A DNA stretch of 64,000 bases from JABMMZ01 sp044341025 (GCA_044341025.1 JBIISM010000002.1:186001-250000); one strand, 5' to 3'. Shown: positions 42,482 to 51,249, counted from the stretch's first letter. Numbers and translations are program-made. Notes: generated from the sequence alone by a model not told the origin.

Positions 42482-42489
42482 CAAACTTA
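42482..42489 (-). promoter_or_regulatory. -7 box of the BASS transporter
   Basis: Minus-strand TAAGTTTG (plus CAAACTTA), 27 nt before the ATG. It could drive the BASS-exonuclease-recX run. Confidence 0.4.
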
Positions 42490-42602
42490 AAGTTTTTTTT
42501 TGAGTTTGTTGTTTTTTTTTAATTGCCAGCGCATAGAATTTATAAATTAAAATTTATCCAATTAAGAAGCAATGGAAGTTTAAATATGTTAAATGCATTG
42601 TG

Positions 42603-42610
42603 TAAATTTG
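42603..42610 (+). promoter_or_regulatory. -7 box of gldH, 4 nt from the ATG
   Basis: TAAATTTG ends at 42610 and the ATG begins at 42615, so the expected transcription start is the A of the start codon. Confidence 0.55.
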
Positions 42611-42614
42611 CAGG

Positions 42615-43085
42615 ATGAAGAATTGCCTATTCGTTTTGTTCCTTGTTCTGCTTTATTCTTGCTCGGAAAAGGGTAAGATTGTAGACCAGACCATAGATAT
42701 ACCAGAAGCAAAATGGAGTTACGATCAAATTCCAGAACTGCCTTTTACCATTAGCGATAAAGGGATCTATTACGATTTCTTTTTAAAATTGCGTATGCAA
42801 AAATCGTATCCCTATGAAAATTTGTATTTATTGGCCAGGGTTAAGGGCCCTGATGGTAAATTTGTGGTTCAAAGAATTAACTTCACTTTGACCGACGCAA
42901 TGGGCAAGCCTTTGGGCCGCTCATCTGGTTCATCTGTCGACTACGAGCTGCCCATGTTCAAAAACAAAAGATTTCCAAGCGTAGGTGAGTATACCATTTC
43001 TATTGAGCAAAATATGCGCGACAGTTTGATCAATGGCATTGAAAGCATAGGACTAAAAATCAAACAGGGCGATCCAATCTTTTAA
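42615..43085 (+). CDS. gldH: Gliding motility lipoprotein GldH
   Basis: 156 residues with a lipoprotein signal ('VLLYSC', Cys16). 'YDFFLKLRMQKSYPYENLYLLARV' and 'FTLTDAMGKPLGRSSGSSVDYELPMF' match GldH, a lipoprotein required for gliding in Flavobacterium johnsoniae. This fits the T9SS cargos found elsewhere in the window. Its stop overlaps the next gene's ATG by one base (TAATG), so translation is coupled to the DCC protein. Confidence 0.9.
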   Translation: MKNCLFVLFLVLLYSCSEKGKIVDQTIDIPEAKWSYDQIPELPFTISDKGIYYDFFLKLRMQKSYPYENLYLLARVKGPDGKFVVQRINFTLTDAMGKPLGRSSGSSVDYELPMFKNKRFPSVGEYTISIEQNMRDSLINGIESIGLKIKQGDPIF

Positions 43086-43477
43086 TGAGTCAAAACATTG
43101 TATTTTTTGATGGTGTTTGTAACCTTTGCAGCGGTGTTGTGCAATGGTTGATTAAACGCGACAAGAAGAATGTTTTATTCTTTGCGCCCTTGCAAGGTTC
43201 AACAGCTAAGGAGCTTGTGCCGAGTTCAGACATCGTGAAAGTAGATTCAATAGTATTCATTTGCCAGGGTAAAATTTACCATAAAAGCACTGCTGTTTTG
43301 AAAATTCTCAGCTTGCTTTCTTTTCCGTATTCCTTAGGTTTTATGCTCTTTGTGTTTCCACGTTTTGTAAGAGATTTTGTGTACGACTGGGTGGCTAAAA
43401 ACCGCTACCATTGGTTTGGTAAAAAGGCAGCATGTTGGTTGCCCGATAAAGATTTATTGTTTAAGTTTAAAGCATGA
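43085..43477 (+). CDS. DCC-family (DUF393) thiol-disulfide oxidoreductase-like protein
   Basis: 130 residues starting 'NIVFFDGVCNLCSGVVQWLI', the DxxCxxC signature that names the DCC family. 'FAPLQGS' and 'FPRFVRDFVYDWVAKNRYHWFG' complete the pattern. Members are thought to have a thioredoxin-like fold; a measured activity is lacking. It is coupled to gldH upstream and overlaps the next gene by 4 bp (ATGA). Confidence 0.92.
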   Translation: MSQNIVFFDGVCNLCSGVVQWLIKRDKKNVLFFAPLQGSTAKELVPSSDIVKVDSIVFICQGKIYHKSTAVLKILSLLSFPYSLGFMLFVFPRFVRDFVYDWVAKNRYHWFGKKAACWLPDKDLLFKFKA

Positions 43478-44730
43478 GAAAGGCGGTATTTTTAGTTTTA
43501 TTGTTTCCGGTTTTTTTTACCCAAGCCCAGATCGTGTTACAGCTCGACAGCATGTTGAAGGTGGCCTATGAAAAAAAGTACCGCTTTAGTGAGGGCTTAA
43601 TGTGTGTGCCATTTTATTGTGATCCATTTTATGAAACATTTTACAAAAAAGGTGATACCAATGGCTTATGTGGTAAATATGTTTTTGTAAACCGAAAATT
43701 TGAGCTTAAGATTCGCCCTGGTTTTTCTTTGCCTTGCAATTTTGAACCGCGCTTTGGCGAAGGACTTTGCGCCGTCAATATCGACAATAGAATTGCATTT
43801 ATCGATACCCTTGGTAAGCTGCAATTTAGCACCAATTTGTTGGCTTGTTCACCCCAAAGAAATAAGATTTTGCCATTTAAGAATGGAAAGGCAAAAGTTT
43901 ACAAAGGCGGAAATACCCTGAAACATTATTACGAGATATATTATATAGACATAAAGGGAAAAAGAATTCCAGAGAAGGTAATGGTTTATGTGGTCCCAAA
44001 GAAGCTTAAGCCGGATCCAGTAATTGTTGCTGTAACGCCTCCTAAACCAGCGATTATCAATCCTGAAACGGTTGCTCCACCTATGTTTCAATTGCCTGAT
44101 CTTCCAATAGCATTTGCCCGTTCAATATACCCAATTGATTCTATAAATGCAAAACGATTTTTAAGTGAGAACAAACACCAAGACAACCGCATGTTGTTGT
44201 ATTTTGATTGCGGTACATACCAATTAGAGAACATGGACATTCGAGACACTTCCTACTGTGGCAAGTTTGTATTCACCGACAGCAGTTTTCGCGTAAAGAT
44301 AGCAGGCGGATTTAAGCTACCATGTGGTTTTCAGCCTGAATTTTCTGAAGGGTTATGCGCCGTGGCAATAGACAACTTAATTGACTATATTGATACCTTA
44401 GGTAGGGTTGTTTTGCAAACAGGCCTGAAGGCTTGTGGCCCGAACAGCAACAAAGCTTCAACGTTTAGAAATGGCATAGCGACTTTGTATGTGGCCGACT
44501 CTTTAGTTAACGGATTATACACCACACTTGCAATCAATACTAGAGGCGAAAGGGTTCGACTATTGGAGTTTGACGGTTTGGATTTGGCTGAAAAAAAGCT
44601 AGATATGTTTCGGAATTTAAGTGCTGATGAAGCTGTCAATTGTTTTGTAGGCAAGGGTAAAACCAACGGCATTTGGTTCTTGGTTGAGAAGAGTGGGAAA
44701 GTGCGAAAAAAGCTCGAGTTAAAGCCTTAG
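43474..44730 (+). CDS. Secreted protein with internal duplication, WG-repeat-like
   Basis: 418 residues with signal peptide ending 'FFTQAQ'. Two homologous halves of about 125 residues (roughly 28-165 and 230-370) share 'YCGKFVF..(R)..F.(V/L)KI..GF.LPC.F.P.F(G/S)EGLCAV.IDN.I.(F/Y)IDTLG'. Three or four Cys positions are conserved between halves. The 'FGEGLCAV...IDTLGK' phrase resembles WG-type repeats. The last residues ('NCFVGKGKTNGIWFLVEKSGKV') recall one more partial unit. No T9SS tail. It is the third gene of the gldH operon, so a surface or motility link is possible but unproven. Its stop codon overlaps the stop of the convergent gene. Confidence 0.7.
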   Translation: MRKAVFLVLLFPVFFTQAQIVLQLDSMLKVAYEKKYRFSEGLMCVPFYCDPFYETFYKKGDTNGLCGKYVFVNRKFELKIRPGFSLPCNFEPRFGEGLCAVNIDNRIAFIDTLGKLQFSTNLLACSPQRNKILPFKNGKAKVYKGGNTLKHYYEIYYIDIKGKRIPEKVMVYVVPKKLKPDPVIVAVTPPKPAIINPETVAPPMFQLPDLPIAFARSIYPIDSINAKRFLSENKHQDNRMLLYFDCGTYQLENMDIRDTSYCGKFVFTDSSFRVKIAGGFKLPCGFQPEFSEGLCAVAIDNLIDYIDTLGRVVLQTGLKACGPNSNKASTFRNGIATLYVADSLVNGLYTTLAINTRGERVRLLEFDGLDLAEKKLDMFRNLSADEAVNCFVGKGKTNGIWFLVEKSGKVRKKLELKP

Positions 44731-45959
44731 CTTTCTTTTGGATTATTGTTGCCGAGCGCCAATGCTAGCGCCATAAATGCGCTGAAGGCCACCACACTTG
44801 CTTGTCGCTCAAGTATGCTTTCAAAACAAGAGGCTAGAAATAAAAGCAAGGCCATGGATGCCAATACGTAATTTTTATTTGATTGTCCAAATATGGAGAA
44901 AAGCACAATGAGCAGGTATAAACTTGCTGATATCAATCCACTTTGTGAGGCTGTTTCTAAAAATTGGAAATGTGGATTTTTGCGGTTTGCTGGGGTAATG
45001 CTGTTGTTCATTTGCGCAAAGTTTTCTTGAAGCTCTTTGTCTGCATCTCCTATGCCAGTTCCCAAGATGGGGTTTTTCTTGATTACTTGAACGGCGTTTT
45101 TCCATGCTTGTACCCGCATTGCAAATGAGTAGTCGTTGGCATCTTTGCCGTTCCAAGCGACTTCAAAATCGGCAAGCGTATTGCTCACTCTATTGCGCAA
45201 AGAGCTGCTCATTGCGAACATGATCAGGGGCAATGTAAGGCCCAAACTGATGGCTATAATTTTGTTGCGTAAGGGCAATTTGAAAAGAACGGGTAAAAGA
45301 ATAATCAATAGCCCAAAATACATTGCTAATAGTCCAGTTCTAGCAGACAGGATATGTAGAAAAATAAAATTGGATAAACCTATAGCTGAAATAACGCTTA
45401 CGTTTATTTTACTCAAATTCCATTCGTTCCGTTGCAACAAAAGATACACAGCAAAAACAACTGAGATTGCCAATATGATCGAAAATTGTATGTGGTAAAT
45501 ACCATAGCCAAATTCGATGGGCAAGGGCTTCGATTCAAGTATCAATTGGTCGAATAGGGTCTTGTTGGATAAGTAATTGTAAACACTAACAATCGCCGGT
45601 AGGTACATAGCATACAGACCAATAAGCACCATACTTATAAAATGCTTGCTTTCGGATTTTTTTAGGGCATTAAATACAAGTGGAAAGCATAGAATAGGAA
45701 GTTTTAAAATTAATTTCCTACTTGCCTCCTCAGTATTTTGAGAGTACAAAAAGGATGCGGCAGAGCTCAGAAAAAATAAAACAAAAAGTAAAGATATTGC
45801 TGTTTCAAATTTCGAAAATTTCCTAAACTTAAATTGCAAGATTCCTATTATCGAAAGGCCAATAAAAGAAATGCTAATTAGTGCTGGGGATAAGGAGAAT
45901 GAAAACGCCAAGATTCCCCATAAAAACACCGTTGCTATTTGCATCCATTCTTTGCGCAT
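44727..45959 (-). CDS. O-antigen ligase/polymerase-family (Wzy_C) membrane protein
   Basis: 410 residues with 10-12 hydrophobic segments and one large outer loop. The loop region holds 'RVQAWKNAVQVIKKNPILGTGIGD' and then 'NPHFQFLETASQSGLIS', the conserved Arg and His-containing motifs of WaaL/Wzy_C enzymes that join glycan from undecaprenyl-diphosphate to an acceptor. The acceptor (lipid A core, or protein) is unknown. It lies 18 bp downstream of the LysM gene. No sugar-nucleotide genes adjoin. Confidence 0.82.
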   Translation of the reverse strand: MRKEWMQIATVFLWGILAFSFSLSPALISISFIGLSIIGILQFKFRKFSKFETAISLLFVLFFLSSAASFLYSQNTEEASRKLILKLPILCFPLVFNALKKSESKHFISMVLIGLYAMYLPAIVSVYNYLSNKTLFDQLILESKPLPIEFGYGIYHIQFSIILAISVVFAVYLLLQRNEWNLSKINVSVISAIGLSNFIFLHILSARTGLLAMYFGLLIILLPVLFKLPLRNKIIAISLGLTLPLIMFAMSSSLRNRVSNTLADFEVAWNGKDANDYSFAMRVQAWKNAVQVIKKNPILGTGIGDADKELQENFAQMNNSITPANRKNPHFQFLETASQSGLISASLYLLIVLFSIFGQSNKNYVLASMALLLFLASCFESILERQASVVAFSAFMALALALGNNNPKES

Positions 45960-45977
45960 AGAAACGGACTTGTGGAA

Positions 45978-46880
45978 TTATTTTGCGTAGCTAACTTTAA
46001 CTTCGGTGTTGTCAGAAACACCCAATTTAGCAGCTACGGTTTTACTCATTTTTAAGATGACCCCATCTTCTGCTTTGCAGCTGCCAACAACACGTGCAAA
46101 AACAGTGTTGTTGTTGCTGGTATTGGTAATCATTACTATGGTGCCAATTTTAGCACTTGGGTGTAAAATAAAACTTCTTTCTTGGCTTAATTCACCTTCA
46201 CTAGAAATTGTAGCGGTTCCTTTTTCTGAAACCTCATCACCATCGTCTGTGTTGTATGAGGTGTTTATTGTGCCTGGGCTTTCTGCTAGCGGCGATTCTG
46301 CAACAATTGGAGTGTTCACCACCACATTGTTGTGCTCTGCTGGTTTTACAACTGGTGTTTCTACAGCTGCGGCTGGTTTGGCTATTGGTTTAGAAGGTGC
46401 AGCCGGTTTTGCTGTTGTGGCCACCGTGATGGTTTTTTCGCCTACCACCAATTTTTGACCCAATTGGATATTGTCTGACTTAAGGTTGTTCATGTCCTTA
46501 ATTTTTGTAATGGTGGTGTTGTGTGTTTTTGCAATTAAAGAAAGTGTTTGACCCTTCGCAACTGTATGGTAAACCTTTTCTGTTTTGGTGCTTGTATTTG
46601 TTACTTGTGCGCTGCTGTTTGAAGAAGATGAAGATTCGCCTTTTGGAATCATCAAGACTTGTCCAATTTGAATAGATTGCTGCGACCCTTCGTTGGCTGC
46701 AAAAATTTCTGCTGCAGGAACACCATATTTTTTCCCGATTCCATAAACGCCTTCGCCCTTGCTCACTTTATGCAAGATGTAAAGCTTGCCGTCAACTGTT
46801 TTAGTTCCGATAGAATCTTTCGGCATTGCAGAGGCTGCAAATGTCATAGCAAAGAAGCAGAGAATTATTAGATGTTTCAT
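45978..46880 (-). CDS. LysM-repeat protein with C-terminal RlpA-like barrel
   Basis: 300 residues counted from the ATG at 46878-46880. An upstream in-frame extension to 46973 would put 31 residues in front of the signal peptide 'LIILCFFAMTFAASA'. Two LysM domains follow ('KVSKGEGVYGIGKKYGVPAAEI' region and 'VAKGQTLSLIAKTHNTTI' region), then an Ala/Pro/Val-rich linker. The C-terminal double-psi-barrel-like 'IGTIVMITNTSNNNTVFARVV' with 'LKMSKTVAAKLGVSDNTEVKV' is like RlpA. The protein likely binds peptidoglycan; the catalytic Asp/His of lytic RlpA are not evident, so it may be structural. Confidence 0.8.
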   Translation of the reverse strand: MKHLIILCFFAMTFAASAMPKDSIGTKTVDGKLYILHKVSKGEGVYGIGKKYGVPAAEIFAANEGSQQSIQIGQVLMIPKGESSSSSNSSAQVTNTSTKTEKVYHTVAKGQTLSLIAKTHNTTITKIKDMNNLKSDNIQLGQKLVVGEKTITVATTAKPAAPSKPIAKPAAAVETPVVKPAEHNNVVVNTPIVAESPLAESPGTINTSYNTDDGDEVSEKGTATISSEGELSQERSFILHPSAKIGTIVMITNTSNNNTVFARVVGSCKAEDGVILKMSKTVAAKLGVSDNTEVKVSYAK

Positions 46881-47019
46881 TTTGCGTGTAAAATTACAAA
46901 GTAAGTTTATAAACTTCTTCTTTCTTTCTGTTTGGTGTATTACTTGTCGACAGGTGACAAGAATTTTGGACAAGGTTTTTGTCTTATGTTTTGCTTGCGA
47001 GTAAGAATCAAATTAGCTG

Positions 47020-48387
47020 TTAAATTTTACACTGCATTTTAACTTCTTCGATCAGGTTTTTTATATCTGTATAAGGGTTGTTAATGCGTATAAAATTGCC
47101 ATGCCCGTGTTTGGCTAATTTTTGTAAAAAGTCTATCGCTATTAGATCTTGCCCAAATCCGATGCTCGATAATATGATCTTGTCTTGTCGGTATGCTTTG
47201 GATGCCAATTTATACAAGTCTTCATTGCTCAATTTACTGCTGTTTAGTAGACCGTCTGTAGCTATAAATACTTGGTTGTTTCCATTTTGAATAAAATGTT
47301 TTCTGGCTAGGTCGAAGGCAATAAGCAAACTTTGAGAACCATTGCTACCACCTCCTGCTTTTAGTGTATCAATGGCTCGGTCGATGGCGTGGCGTTCGAG
47401 ACCGCTTAGGTTTTCGAATACCACCCGCACTTTGTTGGTATAGGTAATAAGCGTGATGTAGTCGCCAGGGCGGATAAGTGAAGTCAATTCTTTAATCGAT
47501 TTTTTAAGGTAATTCAATTTGCCTGAATCGCGCATACTGCCGCTAATATCAATGATAAAAATTAAATGGTTGGGTTTGTATTTGTAAGAATTAAATCCTG
47601 AATCAGCATACGCTACTGGCACATAAACTGGAATTTCAGGAACAACAATGCTGTCTTTGCCTTTTGTTTTTTCGGCCTTTTTTTTCTCTGTAATTAAAAC
47701 AGGATCTTTCTCAGTACTGTCTATTAGTGGTGTTAAGAATATAACACAGTCGTGGTTTTTCTCTGAATAGTTGTAATCAATTGCATTGCTGGTATATCCT
47801 TTTTTTGATGCATACACAGCCACTATGCCATAGTCGACTTTGCATTTGTAGTTCCAAGATTCAAAGCCCGGCACACAATTGTAGTCGATGTGGTTTTTCT
47901 GCACTTTTAATTGTGCGATTTTAATTATTTGAGACGTGCTGGCATCGCGCACGGTAATACTCAAGGGAATTTGTTCATTTTTTAATGGACGGCTGTTTTC
48001 AATTGAAGGACAAATACTAAATGCGGTTTCTCGAATCGATTTGATGTTTCCTTTTATTTTTAAAACAGTGGGGGTGTTGCTGTTGCTAAAATACAATTGG
48101 ATGTCTTGGTTAAAACTTCCTTTTTTGTCGGTGTAATACGCTATGCCAATGCGCATACTGCTGCCAGGAGCTAAAGTTTTACTGCTGCAAAGCACAGCGT
48201 AATTGTCCTTGGGTTGAGTAGGCAAAAGGTAGATGGTTTTGCTCCCTGTGTTACTGAATATAAAGTAAGCAGTATCGTTGTTGAAATAGGTGATGTTCCC
48301 AAAATCGTGTACCGTTTTGTCTGCTTGCAATTGTGCATGGACAAAAATGGGCAGTGAAATCATGAGAAATAAAAACGACTTGAACAT
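47020..48387 (-). CDS. Secreted protein with DUF1573-type N-domain and von Willebrand A domain
   Basis: 455 residues with signal peptide ending 'IFVHAQ'. Residues 20-115 read 'DKTVHDFGNITYFNNDTAYF' and 'YTDKKGSFNQDIQLYFSN', the immunoglobulin-like DUF1573/ASH pattern. The C-terminal half is a VWA domain with an intact MIDAS: 'LIFIIDISGSMRDSGKLN', then 'TLKAGGGSNGSQSL', then 'ATDGLLN'. Metal-dependent protein binding in the periplasm or at the cell surface is expected. Joining the two domains is unusual. No adjacent MoxR ATPase, which often accompanies VWA proteins. Confidence 0.82.
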   Translation of the reverse strand: MFKSFLFLMISLPIFVHAQLQADKTVHDFGNITYFNNDTAYFIFSNTGSKTIYLLPTQPKDNYAVLCSSKTLAPGSSMRIGIAYYTDKKGSFNQDIQLYFSNSNTPTVLKIKGNIKSIRETAFSICPSIENSRPLKNEQIPLSITVRDASTSQIIKIAQLKVQKNHIDYNCVPGFESWNYKCKVDYGIVAVYASKKGYTSNAIDYNYSEKNHDCVIFLTPLIDSTEKDPVLITEKKKAEKTKGKDSIVVPEIPVYVPVAYADSGFNSYKYKPNHLIFIIDISGSMRDSGKLNYLKKSIKELTSLIRPGDYITLITYTNKVRVVFENLSGLERHAIDRAIDTLKAGGGSNGSQSLLIAFDLARKHFIQNGNNQVFIATDGLLNSSKLSNEDLYKLASKAYRQDKIILSSIGFGQDLIAIDFLQKLAKHGHGNFIRINNPYTDIKNLIEEVKMQCKI

Positions 48388-48482
48388 ATTAGTTTTTAAA
48401 CGAAAACCGTACCAAATAATTGTTAGGTTACAAAACTTCCTCTAAGAGGCTTCTTTTCAAGAGCAAGCCCACTTAAATGTAA

Positions 48483-48510
48483 TTGAATATAACAAAATTT
48501 AATATATTTG
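48483..48510 (+). promoter_or_regulatory. Promoter upstream of the DnaJ-domain gene
   Basis: TTG at 48483-48485, 17 nt, TATATTTG at 48503-48510. It would leave a leader of about 128 nt before the TTG start codon at 48643; no structure is obvious in that leader. Confidence 0.5.
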
Positions 48511-48642
48511 TCATCTTATTCATTTAATTAAAAGGCTTAAACCAAACCAAAAGCGGTTTTAAAATGTTTAAATTGTTTGCGCTGTAAAAATAAGTTTATC
48601 CCACAAGCGCTGATTAAGTTTTAAAGTTTAGAAAGAAATAAT

Positions 48643-49497
48643 TTGGTCGAACACAACTATTACCGCCTCATGGAAATGGAATCGTTTTCTGACATAGAAA
48701 CGGTGAAGAAGCGCTACCGCGAATTGGCGAAGTTGTACCACCCCGATCTCAACCCAAACAACAAACACGCCGAAGAATACTTTAAAATTCTGACCCAGGG
48801 CTATAATATATTGTCTGACCCAGACGATAAAATACTATACGACAATGCCTTAAAAGGGTATTATACAGCCAAACCCAACGAAGTTCCCAAGCCAAGCAAA
48901 GAGGAGATAACGCGCCAAAAGGTTAGGACACACAAAGAGAACAAGCGCAAGCGGTTTGTCGAAGCGTTTTTAAAAGCCGAGAATGATTTTCCGCATAGGT
49001 ATAGATTTTTGGTGTCCATGATGTTGTTCTTCAGCGGCATATTGATGTGTTACAACCATTGGTTTATCAACCTACTCAACTATAAAATTCTATACAATGT
49101 GCTTGGTGGATTTGTTTTTGGTCTTGGAGCGTATCAAAGTGCCGAAAACATTTACAAACGCAGAACCTTTAAAAAAGCCATGCGCATAGAGCCTTATAAC
49201 AGCGATGGTGGGTCCGTGCGCATATTTCTGTTTTTATTTTTTGTTACGCCAATTTTATTTTTGGGCTTAATGAAAATAACCAAGACGGTTCACCTTTCCT
49301 ATTTTTATGAAACCTGCGACATCGATCGTGTGAAGTTTTTTGCCAACGAACTCGAATATTATTACACCGTCAATGGCGAGTTGATTGCCCGAAGAGCAGA
49401 ATACATTCCTAAAGAGGCTTACTTTGATTTGAAAAAAGTGAAGGTGCGGTTTTCGAGAATCAATCCGGTGATTAGTGAATTGGTTACTGAGCCTTAA
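48643..49497 (+). CDS. DnaJ-domain membrane protein (TTG start)
   Basis: 284 residues. A J domain occupies residues 4-70: 'NYYRLMEMESFSDIETVKKRY', 'HPDLNPNNKHAEEYFKILTQGY' and 'YDNAL', with the HPD motif intact. A basic linker and then three hydrophobic segments follow. A stop codon lies 21 bp upstream and there is no ATG before the J domain, so the TTG at 48643 is the start. The protein would recruit DnaK to the inner membrane; its client is unknown. It overlaps the convergent T9SS gene by 4 bp. Confidence 0.82.
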   Translation: MVEHNYYRLMEMESFSDIETVKKRYRELAKLYHPDLNPNNKHAEEYFKILTQGYNILSDPDDKILYDNALKGYYTAKPNEVPKPSKEEITRQKVRTHKENKRKRFVEAFLKAENDFPHRYRFLVSMMLFFSGILMCYNHWFINLLNYKILYNVLGGFVFGLGAYQSAENIYKRRTFKKAMRIEPYNSDGGSVRIFLFLFFVTPILFLGLMKITKTVHLSYFYETCDIDRVKFFANELEYYYTVNGELIARRAEYIPKEAYFDLKKVKVRFSRINPVISELVTEP

Positions 49498-50687
49498 TAG
49501 ACCAAAATATTTTGACGGTAAACAGAGTCTTTGCTTTGTATTTGGAGCATAAAAAGACCCGTGTCATCAATGCGAATTTGAGATAAATCAGCATTCATTT
49601 CAAATGGAATTTCTTCGCCAAGTGCATTATAAACTTTAATGTTTTCGATCTCTTCAAAACTGCCGATTGCGCATACACCTGTGCTCGGATTGGGATAGAC
49701 TAAAAATGGTATTTCCCTATTGCTGCTAACACTTAATCCATACCCACCTCTGTTGCTTGTTCGATAAATACTGCCACCATCACCAACGCTTAAGCCAATG
49801 TTATGCTCAAAAAAGATTGAATTTAGGGAGGAGGCAGATCCCGTAATTTGAAGGCCTCTATTGCTTAAGGCTTGGTATGATTTTGAAATTAAACCATTGC
49901 TTCCGCAGATAAATCCTGTATCGGAATTAAAGAAATACACGCAGTTTGGGATTTTCATTTCAGGTAAACTGCTTTGAGAAAAGCTGTTTCCACCATTTGA
50001 ACTTAATAATAGGATGTTTTGGAATTTCCCAGCAGTGGCGCTATCGGGCATGCCTCCGCAAATGATGAGTATTGAATCGCCAAGAGCTACAATGCTGGTA
50101 AAATTAATCTTGCTGTTGTATTTTTTATTTACCCATAGCCTTCTGCTGATGTGTTTGTTAAGAATATAGCCACTGTCGCCCACAGCCCAACATTGGCCAT
50201 TGGGAAGAATGCAAGCACTGTTTAAGCGTTTGTTGGAAACAAAGGTGGTGTCAACGGCCCATGTTTCACCCATGTTGTTGCTGCTCACCGCAAGCATGTC
50301 TTTGCCTACTGCTATTCCATATTGTCCACGAAAGTGAATGTCGTAACCATAAGCAGCCGTGCGCACATATTTTTGTGACCAGGTACTACCTCCGTTCATT
50401 GTCTTTTGTATGCGGGCGTTTTCACCAACAATAAACCCCGTGTCTTTGTTAATGAAAAAAACTGCGCGCATGTTTTGCGGAATGCTAAGGTTGATGTTGC
50501 TCCAAGATTTGCCGGTGTCGACAGATTTTAACAAAGCACTGTTTTGGCCAACTGTGTAGGCTGTTTTTCCGATTATTTGCACATCATATAGGTCTTTGTT
50601 GCTTGAAGGATTGCTAATTTTTTTCCATTGCGCAGGCAAAGAAGCGGGTAAAGAAATGGCGGTTAATATAAAAATGTAAAGTTTCAT
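49494..50687 (-). CDS. YCF48/BNR-like beta-propeller protein with T9SS sorting domain
   Basis: About 397 residues from the ATG at 50685-50687, with signal peptide ending 'SLPAQ'. Repeats of the form 'VGQNSALLKSVDTGKSWSNI', 'VGENARIQKTMNGGSTW' and 'VSSNNMGETW' are Asp-box (BNR/YCF48) blades of a beta-propeller. The C-terminus 'VYPNPSTGVCAIGSF' to 'DSVYRQNILVY' is a T9SS type A domain. The longer frame to 50699 begins with a TTG inside the -7 box and is rejected. The function on the surface is unknown. Confidence 0.82.
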   Translation of the reverse strand: MKLYIFILTAISLPASLPAQWKKISNPSSNKDLYDVQIIGKTAYTVGQNSALLKSVDTGKSWSNINLSIPQNMRAVFFINKDTGFIVGENARIQKTMNGGSTWSQKYVRTAAYGYDIHFRGQYGIAVGKDMLAVSSNNMGETWAVDTTFVSNKRLNSACILPNGQCWAVGDSGYILNKHISRRLWVNKKYNSKINFTSIVALGDSILIICGGMPDSATAGKFQNILLLSSNGGNSFSQSSLPEMKIPNCVYFFNSDTGFICGSNGLISKSYQALSNRGLQITGSASSLNSIFFEHNIGLSVGDGGSIYRTSNRGGYGLSVSSNREIPFLVYPNPSTGVCAIGSFEEIENIKVYNALGEEIPFEMNADLSQIRIDDTGLFMLQIQSKDSVYRQNILVY

Positions 50688-50696
50688 GAAGGCATA

Positions 50697-50725
50697 CAAA
50701 GATAATAAAAAACAATAAGTTCAAA
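50697..50725 (-). promoter_or_regulatory. Promoter of the YCF48-like T9SS gene
   Basis: Minus strand TTTG (plus CAAA, 50722-50725), 17 nt, TATCTTTG (plus CAAAGATA, 50697-50704), 9 nt before the ATG. Confidence 0.6.
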
Positions 50726-50795
50726 ATTTGTTTTAAACATCGAGCGCGCAAATTATGGTATAGAATTTTGCGATAAATAAATCTCTAAGCCTTAG

Positions 50796-50803
50796 TATAT
50801 TTG
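50796..50803 (+). promoter_or_regulatory. -7 box of the DUF5522 gene
   Basis: TATATTTG ends 4 nt before the GTG start at 50808, predicting a leaderless transcript that begins with GTG. Confidence 0.5.
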
Positions 50804-50807
50804 TGCA

Positions 50808-50984
50808 GTGAAACAAGCGTTGGAAAACGAAGATTATTACTTTGATAAAAATGGGTTTATGGTTTTTACAGAGGCCTACCATTTGAAGCGAGGAAATTGC
50901 TGCGGCTGCGCTTGCAAACATTGTCCCTACGCACACAAAAATGTGCCAATAAGCAAACGCAATTCAAATGGAAGAACAACTTGA
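50808..50984 (+). CDS. Small Cys-rich DUF5522-type protein (GTG start)
   Basis: A 58-residue frame beginning GTG, easy to miss because of its size. It reads 'YYFDKNGFMVFTEAYHLKRG' and then 'NCCGCACKHCPY', the pattern of DUF5522 proteins, which also occur in eukaryotes. Five cysteines in nine residues suggest a metal or Fe-S site. Homologues end soon after 'CRHCPY', as this one does. The -7 box immediately upstream fixes the start. It overlaps the next gene by 17 bp in another frame. The function is unknown. Confidence 0.75.
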   Translation: MKQALENEDYYFDKNGFMVFTEAYHLKRGNCCGCACKHCPYAHKNVPISKRNSNGRTT

Positions 50985-51249
50985 TCCGCTGGCCGAACAA
51001 ATAATTTCACTTTTAGTCTTTGAAGAAACCTTCGAGCAAATGGTATCTGAGTTGCCGAAATTCAGTCATTATGCGATAGCCGACGAATTAAAGAATTTAA
51101 TTGTCAAAGATTACGCCCGTCCTTACCGTGATATCGAGAACGATACCACCTCAGGGATTTTATATGATTCTGATCATCTAAATGGCTATAGTTTTACCCT
51201 CACAGCAAGAGGAATCACCTATCTTGAAAATAACTTAAAAGTAAAGTAA
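50968..51249 (+). CDS. Small hypothetical protein, winged-helix-like
   Basis: 93 residues, acidic, no signal peptide. The pattern of helices ('LAEQIISLLVFEETFEQMVSEL' region, 'HYAIADELKNLIVKDYARPY') followed by 'YSFTLTARGITYLENNL' resembles a winged-helix fold with a final wing strand and helix. I do not recognise a named family. The overlap with the DUF5522 gene upstream and the short gap to ppx downstream suggest one transcription unit. Confidence 0.6.
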   Translation: MEEQLDPLAEQIISLLVFEETFEQMVSELPKFSHYAIADELKNLIVKDYARPYRDIENDTTSGILYDSDHLNGYSFTLTARGITYLENNLKVK

